A model generated the notes under the pieces. The model did no database searches and was not told where the DNA came from. It saw nothing but the letters and a program-made list of their open reading frames with translations. From contig JAZLLJ010000085.1 of NCBI GenBank assembly GCA_045598065.1, positions 1 to 64,000 on the forward strand: a stretch of 64,000 nt of DNA. Reading direction: 5' to 3'. Numbering within the stretch: the first letter of the stretch is position 1; each line of letters starts with the position of its first letter. This document shows, in pieces, positions 31,577 to 40,352 of the stretch. A program made the position numbers and the translations under genes. This DNA is from RGIG426 sp045598065. Its GTDB lineage: Bacteria; Bacillota; Clostridia; Oscillospirales; Acutalibacteraceae.

Positions 31577-31739
31577 TCGATAGCCCTCCACGCAACACGT
31601 GACAGTCCGCGGCATATTTTGTCGCGGCCCAACCCCGGCAAAAAACGTCCTTTTGACGGGATTTCGGCGAAGAACCCTTTTTCCGGTGGCGAAAACGTGC
31701 CGTTGTTCCGGATACTGATGCTATTCGCGCCTCTATCTC
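31577..31739 (-). promoter_or_regulatory. Lysine riboswitch (L box)
   Basis: Read on the minus strand, the conserved L-box core is present in order: AGATAGAGGCGCGAA, AGCATCAGTAT, GGGTTCTTCGCCGAAAT, GGGTTGGGCCGC, GGACTGTCACG and GTGGAGGGCTATC. The order and spacing match the Bacillus lysC leader. Lysine binding is known to favour the downstream terminator, so high lysine should switch the NhaC-family transporter off. The promoter is at 31755-31783. Confidence 0.9.
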
Positions 31740-31754
31740 TATTTATTTGTGTGC

Positions 31755-31783
31755 ATTATACCGCCCACGCGGACGGTTGTCAA
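31755..31783 (-). promoter_or_regulatory. Promoter of the lysine-riboswitch transcript
   Basis: Fully consensus on the minus strand: -35 TTGACA (31783-31778), 17 nt, -10 TATAAT (31760-31755). Confidence 0.92.
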
Positions 31784-31827
31784 CAATTTTTTACATTTTT
31801 CACCCAATTTTGACGGCCACACGGCGA

Positions 31828-33639
31828 TTATTCGTCATCCAGTTTGAGCACCGCCATAAACGCCTCCGGCGGCACTTCCACCGAGCCGAGTTGGCGCATC
31901 TTTTTCTTGCCCTCTTTTTGTTTTTCGAGCAATTTTTTCTTACGGGTGATATCGCCGCCATAGCACTTGGCAAGCACGTCTTTGCGCATCGCTTTCACCG
32001 TTTCGCGCGCAATGATTTTGCCGCCGATAGCCGCTTGAATCGGCACTTCGAACAGTTGTCGCGGAATATGCTCTTTCAGCCGCTCGCACAATTTGCGCGC
32101 ACGAGCATAGGCATTGTCGGCAAACACGATGAAGGACAGCGCATCCACCACTTCGCCGTTCAAGAGGATGTCCAGTTTCACGAGCGACGAGGTAGCAAAT
32201 CCTTTGAGTTCGTAATCGAAACTGGCGTAGCCCTTCGTCCGCGATTTGAGCGCATCGAAAAAGTCGTAGACAATTTCATTGAGCGGCAATTCGTAGTGAA
32301 TATCCACGCGCGTAGGATCGATATACTTCATATCCTTAAACACACCGCGGCGCTGTTGGCACAGTTCCATAATGTTGCCCACATAGTCGTTCGGCGCGTA
32401 GATGTGCGCTTCCGCGATCGGCTCTTCCGCCAGGCGAATACTGCCGGGATCGGGGTAGTTCGTGGGGTTGTCCACCATTACAACCGAACCGTCGTTCATC
32501 GTCAGGCGATATTCCACGCTCGGCGCGGTGGTAATGAGGTCAAGATTAAACTCACGCTCCAACCGCTCTTGGATAATCTCCATATGCAAAAGTCCCAAAA
32601 AACCGCAGCGGAAGCCAAACCCAAGCGCCACCGACGTTTCCGGCTCAAAGGAGAGCGAGGCATCGTTGAGTTGCAAACGTTCCAACGCCTCGCGCAAGTC
32701 GGGGTATTTCGCGCCGTCCGACGGGAAAATGCCGCAGAACACCATCGGGTTCGCTTTGCGATAACCGGGAAGCGGCGCAGCGGCAGGATTGGTTGCAAGC
32801 GTCACCGTATCGCCCACACGGGCATCCGATGCCGTTTTGATGGAAGCGGCAATATAGCCCACCTGACCGGCGGACAACTCTTTGGCCGGCTCCAACTTGC
32901 CGGGACGCATAATGCCCACTTCCACCACGTCGAACTCCGCGCCGGTCGCCATCATGCGAATGCGGTCGCCGGCTTTAAGCGTACCTTCCATCACGCGGAT
33001 ATAGACGATCACGCCGCGATAGCTGTCGTAATAACTGTCAAAAATCAAAGCGGACAGCGGTTTTTCGCTGTCGCCGGAGGGAGACGGAATCATCGTGACG
33101 ATCTGTTCCAACACTTCCTCAATGTTGAGGCCTGCTTTTGCCGAAATACACGGTGCGGCGGAAGCGTCAATGCCGATAATATCCTCGATTTCCGTCCGCA
33201 CCCGTTCGGGATCGGCGGCAGGCAAGTCGATTTTGTTGATGACCGGCACGATCTCCAACCCGTGTTCCACCGCAAGATAGGTGTTGGCGAGCGTTTGGGC
33301 TTCGATGCCCTGCGACGCATCCACCACCAAAAGCGCCCCCTCGCACGCCGCCAAACTGCGAGACACTTCGTAGTTAAAGTCCACATGGCCGGGCGTGTCG
33401 ATGAGGTTTAGAGTATAGGTTTCACCGTCGTTTGCGGTGTAGGACATCGTAACAGCGTGGGCTTTAATGGTAATGCCTCGCTCACGCTCCAAATCCATAC
33501 TGTCGAGCAGTTGGTCTTCCATATCGCGCAGCGCGACCGTTTGGGTTTTTTCCAAAAGGCGGTCGGCAAGCGTGGATTTTCCGTGGTCGATATGGGCAAC
33601 AATACAAAAGTTGCGCGTTTTGTCAAGCGGTGTGGCCAT
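31828..33639 (-). CDS. lepA: Elongation factor 4 (LepA)
   Basis: 603 residues, normal length. The GTPase domain starts NFCIVAHIDHGKSTLADRLL (G1), then ERERGITIKAHAV (G2), LIDTPGHVDFNYEV (G3) and VINKIDLPAADP (G4). The LepA-specific C-terminus YGGDITRKKKLLEKQKEGKK is present. LepA is a ribosome-associated GTPase affecting back-translocation or initiation. Start ATG at 33639 has AAGGAGCG upstream; the frame is open further back without similarity. It is transcribed alone. Confidence 0.97.
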   Translation of the reverse strand: MATPLDKTRNFCIVAHIDHGKSTLADRLLEKTQTVALRDMEDQLLDSMDLERERGITIKAHAVTMSYTANDGETYTLNLIDTPGHVDFNYEVSRSLAACEGALLVVDASQGIEAQTLANTYLAVEHGLEIVPVINKIDLPAADPERVRTEIEDIIGIDASAAPCISAKAGLNIEEVLEQIVTMIPSPSGDSEKPLSALIFDSYYDSYRGVIVYIRVMEGTLKAGDRIRMMATGAEFDVVEVGIMRPGKLEPAKELSAGQVGYIAASIKTASDARVGDTVTLATNPAAAPLPGYRKANPMVFCGIFPSDGAKYPDLREALERLQLNDASLSFEPETSVALGFGFRCGFLGLLHMEIIQERLEREFNLDLITTAPSVEYRLTMNDGSVVMVDNPTNYPDPGSIRLAEEPIAEAHIYAPNDYVGNIMELCQQRRGVFKDMKYIDPTRVDIHYELPLNEIVYDFFDALKSRTKGYASFDYELKGFATSSLVKLDILLNGEVVDALSFIVFADNAYARARKLCERLKEHIPRQLFEVPIQAAIGGKIIARETVKAMRKDVLAKCYGGDITRKKKLLEKQKEGKKKMRQLGSVEVPPEAFMAVLKLDDE

Positions 33640-33693
33640 AAGGCACGCTCCTTCCTGGGGTTTGCGAAAAACCGTTGAAATACAAGGCTTTTC

Positions 33694-33732
33694 CGAAAAA
33701 AGCGGAAACCACATACGCGGCTTCCGCTTTTA
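33694..33732 (-). terminator. Terminator of the cdaA-cdaR operon
   Basis: Stem AAAAGCGGAA/TTCCGCTTTT with an 11-15 nt loop and a T run on the minus strand, between cdaR and lepA. Confidence 0.8.
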
Positions 33733-33771
33733 CAAACGGTAATATTGTTCAAGAATTATACTTTCGGTAGT

Positions 33772-35103
33772 CTACGATAACAACACACTGACCTGTATGC
33801 CGGCTTCGTTTTCTCCATAGTAGAACCAGCCGTCGGAAACAGCAAGCATCCGGACGATGCCTTTGGTGTTTTTCAGGCCTTTTTCTTTGGTGCCGGCCAA
33901 ATCCACCGTCACTCTCGCCTTGTCGTTCGAGACGTTTTCGAGTGCTTCCTCGCTTCCGTAAAAGTCAATATTCACTTTTTGTTCCACTACCGCCGTCTTT
34001 TTCTTTTCGGTGTTGTTGATAAATGAAACGGTACTGTCGTCCAACGTCACCGTCACCGTTTTTTTCGTATAGGCGCTGAGGTCCAACGTCACCGTCGCCG
34101 TCACCTCGGCGACGTTTTCTTCAAGTGTGACGCCGTCCTGCAGAGGAACGGTGACTTCTTTCTCGTATTTTTGTCCGACCAAATGATCAAAATCCAACTG
34201 GTCCACCACCAACGTGTCGGACAATTCGTTAATATCGTCCTGGTTTCCGATTACTTTCACTATTGCCGGCGAAACGGAGAAAATCTCTCTGTTGTTGCGA
34301 ATGGTATCCGGCGCGTTGTGCCACTCCACGTCCAACGTTACGTCTTTGTAGAAGCACACCTCTACCCTCACCTCTAACTGCTTGTCCGCCAACTCGTTAA
34401 TCGTGCAGTTTTCCAGGCTCACTTCCTTACCATTGTCGTCTACCGCTTTCAGTTCGGGGGTAATATCCTTTGTGTCTCCTAAAGGTTCTTCTTCGGAAAC
34501 CGTGGCAATCAGTTTTTTAATGTTTTTGACTGTGGTGTGTGGGCCGTAAACCGTAACCGTAACTTTTTCGCCGTCATTGACGGGAACATTCGGTTTCGGC
34601 GCTTTCAACAGCATCGTATCCGGATCTGCGACTTCCAACGAAGAGGCGTCGATCTCGAGTGGGACTTTTGTCTCTTCCCAAGAATCGCACTCAATCTCCA
34701 ACTGAGCGGGTGTGCAGGACACGATCTCATAGTTCACCACGTTGCTGTTGCGAGACGCGAGCAAAGCAACTTTTTGTTTGCCGGGTTTTTTTATGGCATC
34801 TACGTCCGCTCTTACGCGAATATCTTCGGCGGTCATGCTGCTTATCGTAGACCACGGGCCTTTAACGACAACGACAACATTCTCCTTGACCTCGCCCACC
34901 AGGCGCAAATCATCGTCGGCAAAGTTTCGTTCGCTGAGGTCCACCGTGACGGGAACGGTAATCGAACGAGTGCTCAAATCGGGGCTTTGTGTTTTAACGA
35001 CTGCCCACAAAACCACCGCCATCAGCACCGATACAGCAATCAGCGTCTTGCGATTATGCATCCATCCGGTGAGTGTCAGTTTTTTTCGCAATGTATCTTT
35101 CAT
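33772..35103 (-). CDS. cdaR: YbbR-domain protein CdaR, regulator of diadenylate cyclase
   Basis: 443 residues. One membrane helix near the N-terminus (about 21-40, IAVSVLMAVVLWAVVKTQ) is followed by about four YbbR repeats of roughly 85 residues, all beta-rich and outside the membrane. It overlaps the end of cdaA by 4 nt (ATGA), so translation is coupled. In Bacillus and Listeria, CdaR binds CdaA through the membrane and modulates c-di-AMP synthesis. The usual third gene, glmM, is not here. Confidence 0.9.
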   Translation of the reverse strand: MKDTLRKKLTLTGWMHNRKTLIAVSVLMAVVLWAVVKTQSPDLSTRSITVPVTVDLSERNFADDDLRLVGEVKENVVVVVKGPWSTISSMTAEDIRVRADVDAIKKPGKQKVALLASRNSNVVNYEIVSCTPAQLEIECDSWEETKVPLEIDASSLEVADPDTMLLKAPKPNVPVNDGEKVTVTVYGPHTTVKNIKKLIATVSEEEPLGDTKDITPELKAVDDNGKEVSLENCTINELADKQLEVRVEVCFYKDVTLDVEWHNAPDTIRNNREIFSVSPAIVKVIGNQDDINELSDTLVVDQLDFDHLVGQKYEKEVTVPLQDGVTLEENVAEVTATVTLDLSAYTKKTVTVTLDDSTVSFINNTEKKKTAVVEQKVNIDFYGSEEALENVSNDKARVTVDLAGTKEKGLKNTKGIVRMLAVSDGWFYYGENEAGIQVSVLLS

Positions 35104-35972
35104 TTCTGACGCCCCCTTTGAAACCAGCGTTTCTTCTCGCCGTCCGGTTCTTGGACTATCAGCATGTTACGCAACGCAAGGCGCAGAGACTCATGACTGT
35201 AATTTTGTTTCAGCACACCGGAAACCGCCAGCGACATTTCGCCGGATTCTTCCGAAAGCACCAACACCACCGCATCGGAATTTTCGCTCATTCCCACAGC
35301 AGCGCGGTGACGGGTGCCGAGATTGCTTTTGATTTGTGGGTTGTCCGACAACGGGAGAATACATCCTGCGGAGGCGATTTTGCCATCGCGGACGATGACC
35401 GCACCGTCATGAAGTGGGGATTTGTTGAAAAACAAGTTCCCCACCAATTCCGCTGACGGCTCGGCGTTCAGTTCGGTACCAGAAAGCATCACCTCGCCGA
35501 GACGGGTGTCCCGTTCAAACACGACCAACGCACCCATTTTCTGGCGCTGTAAGAGTTCCATGCCGTCGCACACCGCGTTGATACATTGATCCACGCGAGC
35601 GTTACGCACCATATCGTCATCCGTAAGGCCAAAGTTGAAAATGCCGGCCCCAACGCGAGAATGTCCCGCTCTCTCCAAAGCGCGGCGAAGCTCCGGTTGG
35701 AAAATAACCGCCAGCAAAATCAGCGCATTGGCAATAAAGAAGTCCATAATATAGCTCAACGTGGTCAATGTGAAAATCTTTGCGAAAACATAGATAATCA
35801 AAAACCAAATAATACCCTTAACCAGTTGTTCGGCACGGGAATCTCTTACCAATTTGAACACCATATAAATCAACACCGCAACGATGACGATGTCCAATAT
35901 GCTTGTGGCGATATTGATTGAAGAAAAAATTCCGACAATGCGCTCCCAAATTCGTCCGAAAAATGCAGCCAT
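35100..35972 (-). CDS. cdaA: Membrane diadenylate cyclase CdaA
   Basis: 290 residues. Three membrane helices (about 22-40, 52-68, 72-92) are followed by a DAC/DisA_N catalytic domain. The active-site motifs LHDGAVIV (about 188-195) and GTRHRAAVG (about 219-227) are intact. It makes c-di-AMP from two ATP. The start is uncertain: I use ATG at 35972, which fits the family's N-terminus but has no clear ribosome site. A GTG at 36005 is in frame but overlaps the AAAGGAG site. AT-rich promoter-like sequence (36020-36070) overlaps the end of the upstream cysteine desulfurase gene. Confidence 0.92.
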   Translation of the reverse strand: MAAFFGRIWERIVGIFSSINIATSILDIVIVAVLIYMVFKLVRDSRAEQLVKGIIWFLIIYVFAKIFTLTTLSYIMDFFIANALILLAVIFQPELRRALERAGHSRVGAGIFNFGLTDDDMVRNARVDQCINAVCDGMELLQRQKMGALVVFERDTRLGEVMLSGTELNAEPSAELVGNLFFNKSPLHDGAVIVRDGKIASAGCILPLSDNPQIKSNLGTRHRAAVGMSENSDAVVLVLSEESGEMSLAVSGVLKQNYSHESLRLALRNMLIVQEPDGEKKRWFQRGRQK

Positions 35973-36075
35973 GGGTTTTTCGGCAGAGCAAAGTTTGCTC
36001 GCCACTCCTTTCTTTTTTATGCGGTATAATCTGCCATTTTATACTATACATATTTATATTACTATATTTTCTTCG

Positions 36076-37227
36076 CTATTGCAATCTTTTTTTGTCGATT
36101 TTGTCAAAAATTTTCAGGAAATCCTCGATTTGGCGACGGTTGGTAAACGCCGACGGGGACACACGCACCGCGCCGGACTCCAACGTGTCGCACTTCACGT
36201 GAGCGGTAGGCGCACAATGATAGCCGGCGCGCACTGCCGCCCCGGCGGCGGACAACGCTTCTGCCACGGATTCGGAAGCGACTCCTTCCACCGTAAATGT
36301 GACGAGCGGTGAATGTTTATGCGAAAGCGGCATCGAACAAAGCGTAACGTCCGCCTCCCCTGCAAGCCACTCGTACAACGGCGTCATTATTCGCCGTTCG
36401 TCAAAATGAAGCGCGGCAATCCCCCGTTTTTCCACAAACTCCATCCCTGCACGCAAACCACAGATACCGGGCACGTTCAGCGTGCCGCATTCCAACCGTT
36501 CCGGTAGCTCGTCCGGCGGATAAAAACTCAGCGATTGACTGCCGGTGCCGCCTTCCATCCACGTGCAAAGCGGATAACGGTCACTGCAAAGAAGCAACCC
36601 CGTTCCCATCGGCCCGTACAACCCTTTGTGCCCCGGCATACAGAGAAAATCCACGTTATCGCGTGCCATATCCAGCGGCAAAAGCCCTGCCGCCTGCGCC
36701 CCATCCACCACAAACGCCAAATTCCATTCCCGTGCAAGCGCACCGAGCGCCGTTACGGGAAGTCCCTGCCCCGTAACGTTGGAACAAGCTGTACAGCAGA
36801 GTACCGTCGTTTCCGGCGTGATGGCACGACGAAAATTTTCCACTGTTTTTTCGTCGTCTTCCGCCACCGTTTCCACCACCGAGAACGTGGCTTTTCCTGC
36901 CACCGAAAGCGCGTGAAGCGGCCGCATCACCGCATTATGCTCTACGTCGGAACACACCGCGTGACCGCCGTTTGCAAGCAACCCTTTCAGTGCTATATTA
37001 AGGCTCATCGTACAGTTTTGCGTAAACACCACGCGCTCGGGCGCAGAAAAATGAAACAACCGCGCCGCTGTTTCGCGGCAAGCCCACAGTTCTTCGGCCG
37101 CCGCAAGCGAAAGCGGATGTCCGCCGCGCCCGGGATTTCCACCGCATTTTTCGATTCCGCGCACCATCGCCGCCAACACGGTCGGCGGTTTCGGAAAGGT
37201 GGTGGCGGCGTTGTCCAAATAAATCAT
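36076..37227 (-). CDS. Cysteine-desulfurase-family aminotransferase class V
   Basis: 383 residues. The N-terminus MIYLDNAATTFPKPPTV is typical of the EF2568/Csd-like branch. The PLP Lys is K201 in MPGHKGLYGP, with HN at 97-98 (DVEHNAV). The probable catalytic Cys is C338 in AGYHCAPTAH. Such enzymes remove sulfur (or selenium) from cysteine (or selenocysteine). It overlaps the upstream DUF3343 gene by 4 nt (ATGA). DUF3343 proteins are putative S/Se carriers, so a two-protein sulfur or selenium transfer unit is plausible. Start ATG at 37227 has GGGGAAAGGGG upstream. Confidence 0.85.
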   Translation of the reverse strand: MIYLDNAATTFPKPPTVLAAMVRGIEKCGGNPGRGGHPLSLAAAEELWACRETAARLFHFSAPERVVFTQNCTMSLNIALKGLLANGGHAVCSDVEHNAVMRPLHALSVAGKATFSVVETVAEDDEKTVENFRRAITPETTVLCCTACSNVTGQGLPVTALGALAREWNLAFVVDGAQAAGLLPLDMARDNVDFLCMPGHKGLYGPMGTGLLLCSDRYPLCTWMEGGTGSQSLSFYPPDELPERLECGTLNVPGICGLRAGMEFVEKRGIAALHFDERRIMTPLYEWLAGEADVTLCSMPLSHKHSPLVTFTVEGVASESVAEALSAAGAAVRAGYHCAPTAHVKCDTLESGAVRVSPSAFTNRRQIEDFLKIFDKIDKKRLQ

Positions 37228-37460
37228 ACGCCGTCCCCTTTCCCCACAGTAAACCGGATGCCGGAAGCAACAAGCAGCCGTTCCGCCTGTGCTCTGCGGT
37301 CGTTGTTTTCCACCGTTACCCAAAGGCTGTGTCCGCATCCGCCGACCGTTTTCCCCGACGAACGATGGACGAACGCCCGAAACCCGTTGCGCTGTAACAC
37401 TTTTTGCCCTTGAATCGCGCGGCTCACCGAACCGACACTGTATTGTATCGTTTTTTCCAT
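37224..37460 (-). CDS. DUF3343 putative sulfur/selenium carrier
   Basis: 78 residues. Small soluble protein of the DUF3343 family: VGSVSRAIQGQKVLQRNGF, then a single conserved Cys in VGGCGHSLWVTV (C42), and a C-terminal strand GIRFTVGKGDG. Family members usually carry one such Cys and sit next to selenium or sulfur enzymes. It is the first gene of a coupled pair with the cysteine-desulfurase-like gene. Start ATG at 37460 follows GGAGGCG at a somewhat long spacing (10 nt). Confidence 0.8.
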   Translation of the reverse strand: MEKTIQYSVGSVSRAIQGQKVLQRNGFRAFVHRSSGKTVGGCGHSLWVTVENNDRRAQAERLLVASGIRFTVGKGDGV

Positions 37461-37609
37461 CGAAAAAACGCCTCCTTCTGTCATACTCACACACAGGTAA
37501 AAACCACCCGTGCTATTGTCACTATATGCGTTCTTCTCGCCCCTTGTCCGCGAGGATTTTTTCGTAAAATCCTCTGCAACAGATTTTTTCAAAAAATTCC
37601 ACATTTTTT

Positions 37610-37638
37610 ATGACAAACGGGGAATTTTGTGCTATACT
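37610..37638 (+). promoter_or_regulatory. Promoter of the phoH-ybeY-era run
   Basis: -35 ATGACA (37610-37615), 17 nt, -10 TATACT (37633-37638). Confidence 0.7.
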
Positions 37639-37672
37639 AAACTGTGTATGTCTGTAAAAAAGGAGGCGCGGC

Positions 37673-38701
37673 ATGACAGAACAAGTGCTGAGCATTGACA
37701 GAATGGAACAAGCTGTCTCTCTTTTCGGCAGTTTTGACGAAAACGTGCGGCTGATTGAACAGCATTACAGCGTGGATATCGTCATCCGAGGCGGCGATCT
37801 CAAAATCTCCGGCGATGCGGAAAACGTGGATAAAGCGGTGCGCGCGGTACACGGATTGCTGACGCTTATCAACCGTGGCGAACAACTTGGCGAACAAAAC
37901 GTCCGCTACGTGCTGATGCTGGTGGACGAGGGCGGCGATGCGAGCCTTTCTCAGCTGGCGGCGGACGGTGTGGTGATCACCGCCAAAGGCAAACCGGTCA
38001 AACCCAAAACTCTCGGACAAAAGCAATACGTCGATGCCATCCGCGATAACACGGTGGTTTTAGGCGTCGGTCCGGCAGGTACCGGCAAAACATATTTGGC
38101 GGTGGCGATGGCGGTCAACGCCTTCCGCGCCAAAGAAATCAACCGCATCATTCTTACCCGTCCCGCGGTGGAGGCCGGCGAAAAACTGGGCTTTCTTCCC
38201 GGTGACTTGCAGTCGAAAGTTGATCCGTATCTGCGTCCGTTGTACGATGCCCTGTTCGATATGTTAGGCGCGGAAACCTACCAAAAATATTTGGAGCGCG
38301 GCAACATCGAGATTGCGCCGCTCGCCTACATGCGCGGCCGCACGCTGGACGATAGTTTTATCATCCTTGACGAAGCGCAAAACACCACTCCCGAACAGAT
38401 GAAAATGTTCCTCACCCGACTGGGCTTTAACTCCAAAATGGTCGTGACCGGCGACGTAACGCAGGTCGACTTGCCCGGTTCCAGCAAAAGCGGCTTAAAA
38501 GAAGTGATGAAAGTACTGGACAGCGTGGAAGACGTCGCCATTTGCACCCTCACCCAAAAAGACGTCGTGCGCCACCCGTTGGTACAACGCATCGTGGCGG
38601 CGTACGAAGCTTATGAAACCGCAAAGCAAAAAAACTCCCCTACACCTCAACACCGAAAGGAGTCTCAAAATGGCAAAGGCAAAAGCAAAAGTAACCATTG
38701 A
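37673..38701 (+). CDS. PhoH-family ATPase (PhoH-like protein)
   Basis: 342 residues. An N-terminal KH-like part (about 15-90) is followed by a PhoH ATPase domain: Walker A VGPAGTGKTYLAVAMA (about 131-146), LTRPAVEAGEKLGFLPGDL and Walker B DDSFIILDEAQNTTPEQMK. The C-terminal tail is Lys/Ser/Gln-rich. In Firmicutes it precedes ybeY and era and is thought to act in RNA metabolism. GGAGG lies before the ATG. It overlaps the start of ybeY by 32 nt. Confidence 0.93.
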   Translation: MTEQVLSIDRMEQAVSLFGSFDENVRLIEQHYSVDIVIRGGDLKISGDAENVDKAVRAVHGLLTLINRGEQLGEQNVRYVLMLVDEGGDASLSQLAADGVVITAKGKPVKPKTLGQKQYVDAIRDNTVVLGVGPAGTGKTYLAVAMAVNAFRAKEINRIILTRPAVEAGEKLGFLPGDLQSKVDPYLRPLYDALFDMLGAETYQKYLERGNIEIAPLAYMRGRTLDDSFIILDEAQNTTPEQMKMFLTRLGFNSKMVVTGDVTQVDLPGSSKSGLKEVMKVLDSVEDVAICTLTQKDVVRHPLVQRIVAAYEAYETAKQKNSPTPQHRKESQNGKGKSKSNH

Positions 38702-39182
38702 AAATCGACAGAAAGTTGTGCGTATTCCTGCCGGCACGCGGATGCTCATCCGTCGCTGCTGTGAGGCAACGCTGCAAACCGAAAACTTCCCCGAACCGGC
38801 CGAAATCGACGTGTCGTTTGTGGATAACGAGCAAATTCACGAACTGAATTTGCAGTTTCGCCAAGTGGACCGCGCCACCGATGTGCTGTCTTTCCCCTTA
38901 GGCGAAAACGGCGAATACGACCACAACCCCGAAACCGGCGCGGCACTGCTCGGCGATGTGGTCCTTTCCTTTGAACGCGCACAGGAACAAGCCGCGGAAT
39001 TCGGTCACTCGTTACAGCGCGAAGTGGGCTATCTTACCGTCCACTCCGTCCTACATCTTTTGGGCTACGACCACGTAAACGGCGGATTGGAAGCGGTGCG
39101 GATGCGCGAAAAAGAAGAAACCGTGATGGCAAAACTGGGCTTGTCCCGTGAAGACTCGTTTGTTGAAAAACCCGAAGAGTAA
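38670..39182 (+). CDS. ybeY: Endoribonuclease YbeY
   Basis: 170 residues. The zinc site HSVLHLLGYDH (HxxxHxxGxDH) is intact near residues 128-138. DVSFVDNEQIHELNLQFR and TDVLSFPLGE are also diagnostic. YbeY trims the 16S rRNA 3' end and acts in ribosome quality control. Start ATG at 38670 follows GAAAGGAG and lies inside the phoH tail; the frame is open 57 nt earlier without a ribosome site. Confidence 0.95.
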   Translation: MAKAKAKVTIENRQKVVRIPAGTRMLIRRCCEATLQTENFPEPAEIDVSFVDNEQIHELNLQFRQVDRATDVLSFPLGENGEYDHNPETGAALLGDVVLSFERAQEQAAEFGHSLQREVGYLTVHSVLHLLGYDHVNGGLEAVRMREKEETVMAKLGLSREDSFVEKPEE

Positions 39183-39198
39183 AATTAGGGGGTATATT

Positions 39199-40110
39199 AT
39201 GGCGGAAACTACACGCAGCGCCTTTTTGGCGCTTATCGGTCGCCCGAATGTGGGAAAATCCTCTCTGCTCAACCGTTTGGTAGGGCAAAAGGTGGCCATC
39301 GTTTCGGACAAGCCGCAGACGACGCGCAACCGTATTATGGGCGTTAAGACCGACGGCACCACCCAACTCGTCTTTCTTGACACTCCCGGCGCGCACCGTC
39401 CCCGTACAAAACTGGGGGACTTTATGGTTCGCTCTATCGGCGAGGCGATGTCCGGTGTGGACGGCGCGATTTTGGTGGTGGAACCCACCGCCGAAATCCG
39501 CGAGCAAGAGCAGGAGCTATTAAATCGACTGAAAAAAGAGCAACTCCCGGCGGTGCTCGTCATCAATAAAGTGGATTTGGTGGAGAAAAAAGAAAATCTT
39601 CTCGCCTGTATCGCCGCGTGGAAAGATGTCTATGAATTCGATGCCATTCTCCCTCTTTCCGCCGTAACCGGCGAAGGGGTGGATGAATTGGAAAAAGCGC
39701 TCTCCGACTATGCGTTTGAAAGCCCCCACTTCTTCCCCGACGATGCCGTGACCGATCAGCCGGAACGGCTCATTGCCGCCGAACTCATCCGCGAAAAGAT
39801 GCTCCATTTGTTGCAGCAGGAAATCCCCCACGGCACTGCCGTTGTCATTGAGCACATGGGCGAGCACGAAGGCAAAAACGGCACGGTGGTTGACATCGAA
39901 GCTTACATCTACTGCGAGCGCGAGAGCCACAAGGGAATGATTATCGGAAAAAAGGGCGCGATGCTCAAAGAAATCGGCACCCTCGCTCGTGCCGATATGG
40001 AACAGATGCTCGATACCAAGGTCAATTTGCAATGTTGGGTAAAAGTGAAACCCGACTGGCGTAACCGTCAAGGCTCGCTCGGTGAATTTGGTTTCACCAT
40101 CGAAAAATAA
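39199..40110 (+). CDS. era: GTPase Era
   Basis: 303 residues. G1 IGRPNVGKSSLLNRLVG (about 12), G2/G3 KPQTTRNRIMG and FLDTPGAHRPRTKLG, G4 VINKVDLV. The C-terminal KH domain contains HKGMIIGKKGAMLKEIG. Era binds 16S rRNA near the anti-Shine-Dalgarno sequence and helps 30S maturation, working with YbeY. Start ATG at 39199 has TTAGGGGG upstream. Confidence 0.97.
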   Translation: MAETTRSAFLALIGRPNVGKSSLLNRLVGQKVAIVSDKPQTTRNRIMGVKTDGTTQLVFLDTPGAHRPRTKLGDFMVRSIGEAMSGVDGAILVVEPTAEIREQEQELLNRLKKEQLPAVLVINKVDLVEKKENLLACIAAWKDVYEFDAILPLSAVTGEGVDELEKALSDYAFESPHFFPDDAVTDQPERLIAAELIREKMLHLLQQEIPHGTAVVIEHMGEHEGKNGTVVDIEAYIYCERESHKGMIIGKKGAMLKEIGTLARADMEQMLDTKVNLQCWVKVKPDWRNRQGSLGEFGFTIEK

Positions 40111-40184
40111 CAAAATCTCCCCCGTTTCGCGAGTATAGCCCCCACGGTTTTTGCACAAAGTAATCCCGAAAGGAGGGTTGCTTT

Positions 40185-40352
40185 GTGGAGACCGATGCTT
40201 TGTGGCAAGCCTTTGCAAAAACGGGGAAAATCGACGATTATCTGCGCTATCGGCAGGCGACAAACGCCATTTTGCCGCCGCAGACGAAAGAAGGTGGCAC
40301 CCGTGACGCTCAAAACCGACGCCCTCATCATTCGGGAAAACAAAGTCGGTGA
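40185..40352 (+). CDS. yqzL: YqzL-family small protein
   Basis: 55 residues from a GTG at 40185 with AAAGGAGGG 7 nt upstream. The N-terminus, read as METDALWQAFAKTGKIDDYLRYRQ, has the W-x-x-F-x-x-TG-x-I-x-x-YL pattern of YqzL, a short protein coded between era and recO in Bacillus and Clostridia. Function unknown. Its 3' end overlaps recO by 50 nt in another frame, a longer tail than usual; translation probably assists recO initiation. Confidence 0.75.
   Translation: METDALWQAFAKTGKIDDYLRYRQATNAILPPQTKEGGTRDAQNRRPHHSGKQSR

Noticed and set aside
29834..31747. Long plus-strand frames opposite the NhaC-family gene
   Set aside because: Shadow of a well-supported transporter gene and its riboswitch.
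36076..37460. Selenocysteine (in-frame TGA) in the desulfurase/DUF3343 pair
   Set aside because: Neither frame contains an internal TGA, so only a possible selenium link by family remains.
40111..40184. Separate promoter for yqzL-recO
   Set aside because: No convincing -35/-10 pair was found in the short gap.
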